A DNA stretch of 64,000 nucleotides, from contig NZ_BSKJ01000011.1 in the NCBI RefSeq assembly GCF_030159595.1, forward strand, positions 62,001 through 126,000. Reading direction: 5' to 3'. This document shows positions 26,209-33,710 of the stretch, in pieces. Each line of letters opens with the position of its first letter. The stretch's first letter is position 1. The notes beneath the pieces are model-generated. The model had not been told where the DNA came from. It was given only the letters and a program-made list of their open reading frames with translations, and ran no database searches. Both the position numbers and the translations under genes were made by a program. This DNA comes from Pseudomonas putida. Its GTDB lineage: Bacteria; Pseudomonadota; Gammaproteobacteria; Pseudomonadales; Pseudomonadaceae.

Positions 26209-27534
26209 ATGGCACTGACACGCGAACAGCAAATTGCAGCCCTCGAGAAAGACTGGGCCGAGAACCCGCGCTGGAAAGGCGTGACCCGTACCTACACCGC
26301 CGCTGATGTCGTTCGCCTGCGTGGCTCCCTGCAGCCAGAGCACACCTTTGCTCGCCAAGGCGCAGAAAAACTGTGGAAGCTGGTCACCCAAGGTGCCCAC
26401 CCGTCCTTCCGCCCAGAAAAAGATTTCGTCAACTGCATGGGCGCCCTGACCGGCGGCCAGGCAGTGCAACAGGTGAAAGCCGGCATCCAGGCTATCTACC
26501 TGTCCGGCTGGCAGGTTGCCGCCGACAACAACTCGGCCGAGTCGATGTACCCTGACCAGTCGCTGTACCCGGTCGACTCGGTACCGACCGTGGTCAAACG
26601 CATCAACAACTCGTTCCGTCGCGCCGACCAGATCCAGTGGAAAGCCGGCAAGAACCCGGGCGACGAAGGTTACATCGACTACTTCGCGCCAATCGTGGCT
26701 GACGCCGAAGCCGGTTTCGGTGGCGTACTGAACGCCTACGAGCTGATGAAGAACATGATCGAAGCAGGCGCCGCCGGCGTGCACTTCGAAGACCAGCTGG
26801 CCTCGGTGAAAAAATGCGGTCACATGGGTGGCAAGGTACTGGTCCCAACCCAGGAAGCCGTTCAGAAGCTGGTTGCCGCCCGCCTGGCCGCTGACGTTGC
26901 CGGCGTGCCGACCATCATCCTGGCCCGCACCGATGCCAACGCCGCCGACCTGCTGACCAGCGACTGCGACCCGTACGACCAGCCGTTCGTGATCGGTGAG
27001 CGTACCCGTGAAGGCTTCTACAAAGTACGCGCCGGCCTTGACCAGGCCATCTCCCGCGGCCTGGCCTACGCGCCGTATGCCGACCTGATCTGGTGCGAAA
27101 CCGCCAAGCCGGACCTGGACGAAGCCCGTCGCTTCGCCGAAGCGATCAAGAAGGAGTACCCGGACCAGATCCTGTCGTACAACTGCTCGCCTTCCTTCAA
27201 CTGGAAGAAGAACCTGGACGACGCCACCATCGCCAAGTTCCAGCGCGAACTGTCGGCCATGGGCTACAAGCACCAGTTCATCACCCTGGCCGGCATCCAC
27301 AACATGTGGCACGGCATGTTCAACCTGGCGCACGACTACGCCCGCAACGACATGACTGCCTATGTGAAGCTGCAAGAGCAGGAATTCGCTGATGCCAGCA
27401 AAGGCTACACCTTCGTGGCGCACCAGCAGGAAGTGGGCACGGGCTACTTCGACGACATGACCACCGTGATCCAGGGTGGCGCATCGTCGGTGACGGCACT
27501 GACCGGTTCGACCGAGGAAGAGCAGTTCCACTGA
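26209..27534 (+). CDS. aceA: Isocitrate lyase
   Basis: This 441-aa cytosolic enzyme splits isocitrate into glyoxylate and succinate, the first step of the glyoxylate shunt used on acetate, fatty acids and other C2 sources. The catalytic signature KKCGHMGGKVLVP is present around residue 202, with further active-site parts at ARTDANAADLL and SYNCSPSFNWKK. The length matches the short bacterial AceA form. GAGG precedes the ATG. It stands alone, with a strong terminator downstream. Malate synthase is not adjacent, as is normal in pseudomonads. Confidence 0.97.
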   Translation: MALTREQQIAALEKDWAENPRWKGVTRTYTAADVVRLRGSLQPEHTFARQGAEKLWKLVTQGAHPSFRPEKDFVNCMGALTGGQAVQQVKAGIQAIYLSGWQVAADNNSAESMYPDQSLYPVDSVPTVVKRINNSFRRADQIQWKAGKNPGDEGYIDYFAPIVADAEAGFGGVLNAYELMKNMIEAGAAGVHFEDQLASVKKCGHMGGKVLVPTQEAVQKLVAARLAADVAGVPTIILARTDANAADLLTSDCDPYDQPFVIGERTREGFYKVRAGLDQAISRGLAYAPYADLIWCETAKPDLDEARRFAEAIKKEYPDQILSYNCSPSFNWKKNLDDATIAKFQRELSAMGYKHQFITLAGIHNMWHGMFNLAHDYARNDMTAYVKLQEQEFADASKGYTFVAHQQEVGTGYFDDMTTVIQGGASSVTALTGSTEEEQFH

Positions 27535-27554
27535 TAGTGGGCTGCTGCTGAACG

Positions 27555-27591
27555 AAGGCCCGGGGCTTTTGAAAGCCCCGGGCCTTTCTTT
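27555..27591 (+). terminator. Rho-independent terminator of aceA
   Basis: A 15-bp perfect stem (AAGGCCCGGGGCTTT and its complement) with a 2-base turn is followed by TCTTTTT, 20 bases after the aceA stop codon. It is one of the strongest terminators in the window. Confidence 0.93.
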
Positions 27592-27712
27592 TTATCTGCA
27601 CCAGGCCTACCAGGAATACACGCAACCTTGCGCCGCGAAAGGGCCGGGACAGGCCGCAGCAAAACCCAGGATCAGGTCTATGCTTGAGGCAGCACAGCAG
27701 CAAGGACCGCCC

Positions 27713-28375
27713 ATGCCTCGTCCAAGCCACCTGATCATTCTCGCCCTGGCCGCCGCCGCCCTCTATATATATGCACTGGCCAGCGACAACGCCGTGCTCG
27801 CACTGCTGGCCAAGCCCGTCCCAGTGCTGGCCCTGATCGCCTGGCTGCGCAGCACCCCCGCTTCACCCTATCGCAAATGGATCACGATCGGCCTGGGCTT
27901 CTCGGTACTCGGCGACATCTTGCTCGCCATCCCCGCCGACCTCTTCGTGATTGGCCTGGCCGCCTTCCTCTGCGCCCACCTGGCCTACCTGCGCGCCTAT
28001 TGCGGACAAACCTTGCGTCCCGCCCTGCCCGCACTGGCGTTCAGCGCAATCACCGGCATCACCCTGTTCAGCATACTCGCCAGCCACGGCCTCGGCCCAT
28101 TGCTGGTCCCGGTCGCGCTTTATGCGCTGGCCATCAGCGCCATGCTCTGGCGCGCCTTGGCCTGCGGTGGAGTGGTAGCACTCGGCGCCGGCCTGTTCGT
28201 GCTGTCCGACAGCCTGATCGGCATCGATCGTTTCGTCAGCCCGTTCGACAACGCGCCCTACCTGATCATCCTCACCTACTGGCTAGGCCAGTGGGCGATT
28301 GCTTCATCAGTGAGTCATCGGTCAACCGATAAAGTATTGACCCAGAGCGGTACGGACCGCGTCGAAAGCTGCTAG
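27713..28375 (+). CDS. YhhN/TMEM86 family integral membrane protein
   Basis: This is a 220-aa protein with seven to eight hydrophobic helices, of the YhhN family. Eukaryotic TMEM86B members are lysoplasmalogenases, and bacterial members are often annotated so without proof. The typical stretch LGFSVLGDILLAIP near residue 65 and the late FVLSDSLIGIDRF near residue 165, with conserved Asp residues, are present. The ATG at 27713 has AAGGA 7 bases upstream. The longer frame to 27569 runs into the aceA terminator and is not used. It lies between aceA and the nuo leader. Confidence 0.82.
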   Translation: MPRPSHLIILALAAAALYIYALASDNAVLALLAKPVPVLALIAWLRSTPASPYRKWITIGLGFSVLGDILLAIPADLFVIGLAAFLCAHLAYLRAYCGQTLRPALPALAFSAITGITLFSILASHGLGPLLVPVALYALAISAMLWRALACGGVVALGAGLFVLSDSLIGIDRFVSPFDNAPYLIILTYWLGQWAIASSVSHRSTDKVLTQSGTDRVESC

Positions 28376-28756
28376 AACAAGAGTCTTTCGCATTTGCAAG
28401 TAGGGGGAATCGCCAGATGAACTTTACAAGACGCAGAACAGCCCAATTAGAAGGCATCAGGTCAAATGATATTAATTATCATTACGAAACTTGTAATTCG
28501 TTACCCGTCGCAAGAAACATAATTAACAAAACCGCACGCAATGCCCGAATCTCAAGGCTTTCAGCCAGTTACACGCGTGTTTTGTTCTTAATCCTACGAA
28601 TAAATTTGCGACAGAAATTTTACTTGCACCGGGTTTACCCATAAAATCAGCGCGATTGATTCAGCTGCGACATTTGGTCACTGCACCTGCGACACCACGT
28701 CGCCGCTTTACTTATTTCAGACTGCAGAGCTGGGTCTCTGTATAAGGATCTCTAGC
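28376..28756 (+). promoter_or_regulatory. AT-rich leader/promoter region of the nuo operon
   Basis: These 381 bases carry no supportable gene and are much richer in A+T than their surroundings. They contain the Fur-like site described next and AT-rich stretches between 28560 and 28650 that must hold the nuo promoter. I cannot assign one -10/-35 pair with confidence. GGATCTCTAGC lies just before the nuoA start. Confidence 0.65.
28465..28483. promoter_or_regulatory. Fur-box-like site upstream of nuoA
   Basis: The core TGATATT-A-ATTATCA (28467-28481) matches the 7-1-7 Fur consensus TGATAAT-N-ATTATCA at 13 of 14 positions, and the flanks extend the symmetry to AATGATA/TATCATT. It is 274 bases before nuoA and 90 bases after the YhhN gene. 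Confidence 0.6.
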
Positions 28757-29170
28757 ATGTCCGATTCGGCAGGACTCATCGCCCACAACTGGGGCTTTGC
28801 CATCTTCCTCCTGGGTGTCGTCGGCCTGTGTGCCTTCATGCTCGGCCTGTCCAGCCTGCTCGGTAGCAAGGCCTGGGGCCGCGCCAAGAACGAACCCTTC
28901 GAATCCGGCATGCTGCCCGTCGGCAGCGCCCGCCTGCGCCTGTCCGCCAAATTCTATCTGGTCGCGATGCTGTTCGTGATCTTCGATATCGAAGCCCTCT
29001 TTCTCTTTGCATGGTCTGTGTCCGTCCGCGAAAGCGGCTGGACCGGGTTCGTCGAAGCTCTCGTTTTCATAGCAATTCTGTTGGCAGGTCTTGTCTACCT
29101 ATGGCGCGTCGGTGCTCTTGATTGGGCTCCCGAAGGTCGCCGCAAGCGGCAAGCGAAGCTGAAACAATGA
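28757..29170 (+). CDS. nuoA: NADH-quinone oxidoreductase subunit A
   Basis: This is a 137-aa membrane subunit of respiratory complex I, with three hydrophobic helices. The conserved loop KNEPFESGMLPVG lies near residue 44 (the family has E-(C/S)-G here), followed by the acidic FVIFDIEALFLFAW in the second helix. NuoA helps form the junction with the quinone site. It begins the 13-gene nuo operon that ends at 43712, and the nuoB gene starts 10 bases after its stop codon. Confidence 0.96.
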   Translation: MSDSAGLIAHNWGFAIFLLGVVGLCAFMLGLSSLLGSKAWGRAKNEPFESGMLPVGSARLRLSAKFYLVAMLFVIFDIEALFLFAWSVSVRESGWTGFVEALVFIAILLAGLVYLWRVGALDWAPEGRRKRQAKLKQ

Positions 29171-29180
29171 GGCTTTGGCA

Positions 29181-29858
29181 ATGCAATACAATCTCACCAG
29201 AATCGATCCGGATGCGCCTAACGAGCAGTACCCGGTAGGTGAACGGGAAACCGTCACCGACCAACTGCTAGAGGACCAGGTCCACAAGAACATCTACATG
29301 GGGAAACTCGAAGATGTGCTGCGTGGCGCGGTCAACTGGGGTCGCAAGAACTCCCTCTGGCCGTACAACTTCGGCCTGTCCTGCTGCTATGTGGAAATGA
29401 CCACGGCCTTCACGGCACCCCATGACATCGCCCGCTTCGGCGCCGAAGTCATCCGGGCATCGCCGCGCCAGGCCGACTTCATGGTCATCGCCGGCACCTG
29501 CTTCGTGAAAATGGCGCCGATCATCCAGCGCCTGTATGAGCAGATGCTCGAGCCCAAGTGGGTCATCTCCATGGGTTCGTGCGCCAACTCGGGTGGCATG
29601 TACGACATTTACTCGGTCGTTCAGGGGGTCGACAAGTTCCTCCCCGTGGACGTCTATGTGCCTGGCTGCCCGCCACGCCCTGAGGCTTTCCTGCAAGGCT
29701 TGATGCTGCTGCAGGAGTCGATCGGCCAAGAACGACGCCCGCTTTCCTGGGTTGTTGGTGATCAAGGTATTTACCGTGCCGAGATGCCAGCCCAGAAAGA
29801 CCTGCGTCGTGAGCAGCGCATTGCAGTAACCAACCTGCGCAGCCCCGACGAAGTCTGA
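29181..29858 (+). CDS. nuoB: NADH-quinone oxidoreductase subunit B
   Basis: This 225-aa peripheral subunit of complex I carries cluster N2, the last 4Fe-4S before quinone. The ligands are visible as the tandem cysteines in LSCCYVEMT, a cysteine in AGTCFVKM and one in VPGCPPRPEA. The start is the ATG at 29181 with GAGG upstream. The TTG at 29175 would add two residues. A hairpin lies in the 79-base gap before nuoCD. Confidence 0.97.
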   Translation: MQYNLTRIDPDAPNEQYPVGERETVTDQLLEDQVHKNIYMGKLEDVLRGAVNWGRKNSLWPYNFGLSCCYVEMTTAFTAPHDIARFGAEVIRASPRQADFMVIAGTCFVKMAPIIQRLYEQMLEPKWVISMGSCANSGGMYDIYSVVQGVDKFLPVDVYVPGCPPRPEAFLQGLMLLQESIGQERRPLSWVVGDQGIYRAEMPAQKDLRREQRIAVTNLRSPDEV

Positions 29859-29870
29859 TCCAGCGACCTG

Positions 29871-29896
29871 CCGCCCGCTCCCGAAGGAGCCGGCGG
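29871..29896 (+). repeat. Hairpin in the nuoB-nuoCD gap
   Basis: An 11-bp stem with one mismatch is closed by a CGAA tetraloop. It has no U-tract. It probably stabilises or punctuates the nuo mRNA rather than ending it. Confidence 0.6.
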
Positions 29897-29937
29897 CCTG
29901 GCTTCATTCTTAACGTTGACCCAAAGCGACCGAGACC

Positions 29938-31719
29938 ATGACAGCGGACAACGCTATTTTTATTCCGCCCTACAAGGCTGACGACCAGGATGTGGTCGTC
30001 GAACTGAACAACCGTTTTGGCGCCGAAGCATTCGTCGCCCAGGAAACCCGCACCGGCATGCCCGTGCTGTGGGTCAAGCGCGCCCAGCTCAAAGAGGTGC
30101 TCAGCTTCCTGCGCGGTGTCGCCAAGCCTTACAGCATGCTGTACGACCTGCATGGCGTCGACGAACGTCTGCGCACCCAGCGCCGAGGCCTGCCGGCTGC
30201 CGATTTCAGCGTGTTCTACCACCTGATGTCGATCGAGCGTAACAGCGACGTGATGATCAAGGTGTCGCTCAGCGAAGGCGACCTGAACCTGCCGACCGTG
30301 ACCGGCATCTGGCCAAACGCCAACTGGTACGAGCGTGAAGTCTGGGACATGTTCGGCATCGACTTTGCCGGCCACCCGCACCTCAGCCGCATCATGATGC
30401 CGCCGACCTGGGAAGGTCACCCGCTGCGCAAGGACTACCCGGCCCGTGCCACCGAGTTCGACCCCTACAGCCTGACCCTGGCCAAGCAGCAGCTTGAAGA
30501 GGAATCGGCGCGTTTCAACCCGGAAGCCTGGGGCATGAAGCGTCAGGGCGCCAACGAGGACTACATGTTCCTCAACCTGGGCCCTAACCACCCTTCGGCG
30601 CACGGTGCGTTCCGTATCGTCCTGCAGCTGGACGGTGAAGAGATCGTCGACTGCGTTCCGGACATCGGCTACCACCACCGTGGCGCCGAAAAAATGGCCG
30701 AGCGCCAGTCCTGGCACAGCTTCATCCCCTACACCGACCGTATCGACTACCTCGGCGGGGTGATGAACAACCTGCCGTATGTGCTCGCGGTCGAGAAGCT
30801 GGCCGGTATCAAGGTGCCGCAGAAAGTCGACGTGATTCGCATCATGCTGGCCGAGTTCTTCCGCATCACCAGCCACCTGCTGTTCCTGGGTACCTACATC
30901 CAGGACGTGGGCGCCATGACCCCGGTGTTCTTCACCTTTACCGACCGCCAGCGCGCCTACACCGTGATCGAAGCGATCACCGGCTTCCGCCTGCACCCGG
31001 CCTGGTACCGCATCGGTGGCGTCGCCCACGACCTGCCGCGCGGCTGGGACAAGCTGGTCAAGGATTTCGTCGAATGGCTGCCCAAGCGCCTCGACGAATA
31101 CACCAAGGCTGCCTTGCAGAACAGCATCCTCAAGGGCCGTACCATTGGCGTTGCCGCGTACAACACCAAGGAAGCCCTGGAATGGGGTACCACCGGTGCC
31201 GGCCTGCGCTCCACCGGTTGCGACTTCGACCTGCGTAAAGCCCGCCCTTATTCCGGCTACGAGAACTTCGAGTTCGAAGTACCGCTGGCCCACAACGGCG
31301 ATGCCTACGATCGCTGCATGGTCCGTGTCGAGGAGATGCGCCAGAGTATCCGCATCATCGACCAGTGCCTGCGCAATATGCCGGAAGGCCCGTACAAGGC
31401 GGACCACCCGCTGACCACGCCGCCGCCGAAAGAGCGCACCCTGCAGCACATCGAAACCCTCATCACGCACTTCCTGCAAGTCTCGTGGGGCCCGGTCATG
31501 CCGGCCAACGAGTCGTTCCAGATGATCGAGGCGACCAAGGGCATCAACAGTTACTACCTGACGAGCGATGGCGGCACCATGAGCTACCGCACCCGGATCC
31601 GTACCCCGAGCTACCCGCACCTGCAGCAGATCCCTTCGGTGATCAAAGGCAGCATGGTCGCCGACCTCATTGCGTACCTGGGCAGTATCGACTTCGTTAT
31701 GGCTGACGTGGACCGCTAA
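29938..31719 (+). CDS. nuoC: NADH-quinone oxidoreductase fused subunit C/D
   Basis: This 593-aa protein fuses the 30-kDa (NuoC) and 49-kDa (NuoD) subunits of complex I, as in E. coli and pseudomonads. The NuoC part has WYEREVWDMFGIDFAGHP near residue 140. The NuoD part begins near residue 205 with LNLGPNHPSAHGAFR and contains the quinone-site histidine and the GYHHRGAEKMAE motif. It ends with the short conserved FVMADVDR. The gene is followed by nuoE after 2 bases. The product is often called NuoCD. Confidence 0.97.
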   Translation: MTADNAIFIPPYKADDQDVVVELNNRFGAEAFVAQETRTGMPVLWVKRAQLKEVLSFLRGVAKPYSMLYDLHGVDERLRTQRRGLPAADFSVFYHLMSIERNSDVMIKVSLSEGDLNLPTVTGIWPNANWYEREVWDMFGIDFAGHPHLSRIMMPPTWEGHPLRKDYPARATEFDPYSLTLAKQQLEEESARFNPEAWGMKRQGANEDYMFLNLGPNHPSAHGAFRIVLQLDGEEIVDCVPDIGYHHRGAEKMAERQSWHSFIPYTDRIDYLGGVMNNLPYVLAVEKLAGIKVPQKVDVIRIMLAEFFRITSHLLFLGTYIQDVGAMTPVFFTFTDRQRAYTVIEAITGFRLHPAWYRIGGVAHDLPRGWDKLVKDFVEWLPKRLDEYTKAALQNSILKGRTIGVAAYNTKEALEWGTTGAGLRSTGCDFDLRKARPYSGYENFEFEVPLAHNGDAYDRCMVRVEEMRQSIRIIDQCLRNMPEGPYKADHPLTTPPPKERTLQHIETLITHFLQVSWGPVMPANESFQMIEATKGINSYYLTSDGGTMSYRTRIRTPSYPHLQQIPSVIKGSMVADLIAYLGSIDFVMADVDR

Positions 31720-31721
31720 GC

Positions 31722-32219
31722 ATGAACAGCACGCTTATCCAGACAGACCGTTTCGCCCTGAGCGAAACCGAGCGCTCGGCCATCGAGCACGAGATGCATC
31801 ACTACGAGGACCCGCGCGCGGCGTCCATCGAAGCCCTGAAGATCGTCCAGAAGGAACGTGGCTGGGTGCCGGACGGCGCCATCCACGCCATCGGCGACGT
31901 GCTGGGTATCCCGGCCAGCGACGTCGAGGGTGTCGCCACCTTCTACAGCCAGATCTTCCGTCAGCCGGTCGGCCGCCACATCATCCGCGTGTGCGACAGC
32001 ATGGTCTGCTACATCGGCGGCCATGAGTCGGTCGTCAGCCAGATCCAGAGCGAACTGGGCATCGGCCTTGGCCAGACCACCGCCGACGGCCGTTTCACCC
32101 TGCTGCCCGTATGCTGCCTGGGCAACTGCGACAAGGCCCCGGCACTGATGATCGACGACGACACCTTTGGCGACGTACAGCCGGCTGGCGTTACCAAACT
32201 GCTGGAGGGTTACGTATGA
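31722..32219 (+). CDS. nuoE: NADH-quinone oxidoreductase subunit E
   Basis: This 165-aa subunit of the NADH-input module carries the 2Fe-2S cluster N1a in a thioredoxin-like fold. The four cysteines appear as CDSMVC near residue 92 and CCLGNC near residue 130. The N-terminal helical part has the typical GWVPDGAIHAIGDVLGIP. Its stop codon overlaps the nuoF start as ATGA, so the two are translationally coupled. Confidence 0.96.
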   Translation: MNSTLIQTDRFALSETERSAIEHEMHHYEDPRAASIEALKIVQKERGWVPDGAIHAIGDVLGIPASDVEGVATFYSQIFRQPVGRHIIRVCDSMVCYIGGHESVVSQIQSELGIGLGQTTADGRFTLLPVCCLGNCDKAPALMIDDDTFGDVQPAGVTKLLEGYV

Positions 32220-33577
32220 CCATTACTTCCTTCGGCCCGGCCAACCGCATTGCGCGTACCGCCGAAACCCACCCGCTGACCTGGCGCCTGCGTGACGACG
32301 GCGAGCCGGTATGGCTGGCCGAGTACCAGGCCAAGAACGGTTACGCCGCTGCCCGCAAGGCACTGAGCGAGATGTCGCAGGACGACATCGTGCAGAACGT
32401 CAAGGACTCCGGCCTCAAGGGCCGTGGCGGTGCAGGCTTCCCCACTGGCGTGAAGTGGGGCCTGATGCCCAAAGACGAATCCATGAACATCCGCTACCTG
32501 CTGTGCAACGCGGACGAAATGGAGCCGAACACCTGGAAGGACCGCATGCTGATGGAGCAACAGCCCCATCTGCTGGTCGAGGGCATGCTGATCAGCGCCC
32601 GCGCCCTGAAAGCCTACCGTGGCTACATCTTCCTGCGTGGCGAATACACCACTGCAGCGAAAAACCTTAACCGCGCCATTGATGAAGCCAAGGCCGCAGG
32701 CCTCTTGGGCAAGAACATCCTGGGCAGCGGTTTCGATTTCGAGCTGTTCGTGCACACCGGTGCCGGCCGCTACATCTGCGGTGAAGAAACCGCACTGATC
32801 AACTCGCTGGAAGGCCGCCGTGCCAACCCGCGCTCCAAGCCGCCCTTCCCTGCCGCCGTGGGCGTCTGGGGCAAGCCGACGTGCGTGAACAACGTCGAAA
32901 CCCTGTGCAACGTGCCGGCCATCGTCGCCAACGGCAACGACTGGTACAAATCGCTGGCCCGCGAAGGCAGCGAAGACCACGGCACCAAGCTGATGGGCTT
33001 CTCCGGCAAGGTGAAGAACCCGGGCCTGTGGGAGCTGCCCTTCGGCGTCACCGCCCGCGAGCTGTTCGAAGACTACGCCGGCGGCATGCGCGACGGCTTC
33101 AAGCTCAAGTGCTGGCAGCCAGGCGGCGCCGGTACCGGCTTCCTGCTGCCCGAGCACCTCGACGCACAGATGTACGCCGGTGGCATCGCCAAGGTTGGCA
33201 CCCGTATGGGTACTGGCCTTGCCATGGCGGTCGACGACAGCATCAACATGGTGTCGCTGCTGCGCAACATGGAAGAGTTCTTCGCCCGCGAGTCGTGCGG
33301 CTGGTGCACCCCATGCCGTGACGGCCTGCCGTGGAGCGTGAAGATGCTGCGCGCACTGGAAAAAGGCCAGGGCCGCGCCGAAGACATCGAAACGCTGCTG
33401 GGGCTGGTCAACTTCCTCGGCCCAGGCCGTACCTTCTGTGCTCACGCACCCGGTGCCGTCGAGCCGCTGGGCAGTGCCATCAAGTACTTCCGCTCGGAGT
33501 TCGAGGCCGGTGTGGCGCCTGAAAGCGCTGGCACCCTGCGCCCGAACCTGGCGAAGCCGATCGTGGTCGGCGCATAA
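32216..33577 (+). CDS. nuoF: NADH-quinone oxidoreductase subunit F
   Basis: This 453-aa subunit binds NADH, FMN and the 4Fe-4S cluster N3, and is the electron entry point of complex I. Visible motifs are the FMN/NADH site KGRGGAGFPTGVKWG near residue 65, NADEMEPNTWKD (about residue 97), and the cluster ligands ESCGWCTPCRDG near residue 360, with a later CAHAPGA cysteine. The ATG at 32216 overlaps nuoE and gives the normal length. The longer open frame upstream is an overlap artefact. Confidence 0.97.
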   Translation: MTITSFGPANRIARTAETHPLTWRLRDDGEPVWLAEYQAKNGYAAARKALSEMSQDDIVQNVKDSGLKGRGGAGFPTGVKWGLMPKDESMNIRYLLCNADEMEPNTWKDRMLMEQQPHLLVEGMLISARALKAYRGYIFLRGEYTTAAKNLNRAIDEAKAAGLLGKNILGSGFDFELFVHTGAGRYICGEETALINSLEGRRANPRSKPPFPAAVGVWGKPTCVNNVETLCNVPAIVANGNDWYKSLAREGSEDHGTKLMGFSGKVKNPGLWELPFGVTARELFEDYAGGMRDGFKLKCWQPGGAGTGFLLPEHLDAQMYAGGIAKVGTRMGTGLAMAVDDSINMVSLLRNMEEFFARESCGWCTPCRDGLPWSVKMLRALEKGQGRAEDIETLLGLVNFLGPGRTFCAHAPGAVEPLGSAIKYFRSEFEAGVAPESAGTLRPNLAKPIVVGA

Positions 33578-33588
33578 CAAGATGATAA

Positions 33589-33612
33589 GGCGAGTGGTCC
33601 GTGCCACTCGCC
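33589..33612 (+). repeat. Hairpin in the nuoF-nuoG gap
   Basis: A perfect 9-bp stem (GGCGAGTGG/CCACTCGCC) with a 6-base loop starts 11 bases after nuoF, in a 133-base gap that is the longest inside the operon. It has no U-run, so partial termination or mRNA processing is possible. Confidence 0.65.
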
Positions 33613-33710
33613 AGCCTGCCGGCCGGCCCGAATGATTCGAGGCGTGCCCCAGGCTCACCGATTTCCATTAGCCACGCCCGCTCACGCGGGCCAACGAAGA
33701 ACTTTGAACA

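Noticed and set aside
28417..28644. 75-aa open frame in the nuo leader
   Set aside because: It overlaps the Fur-like site and the probable promoter, is AT-rich, and has no convincing ribosome site or conserved feature.
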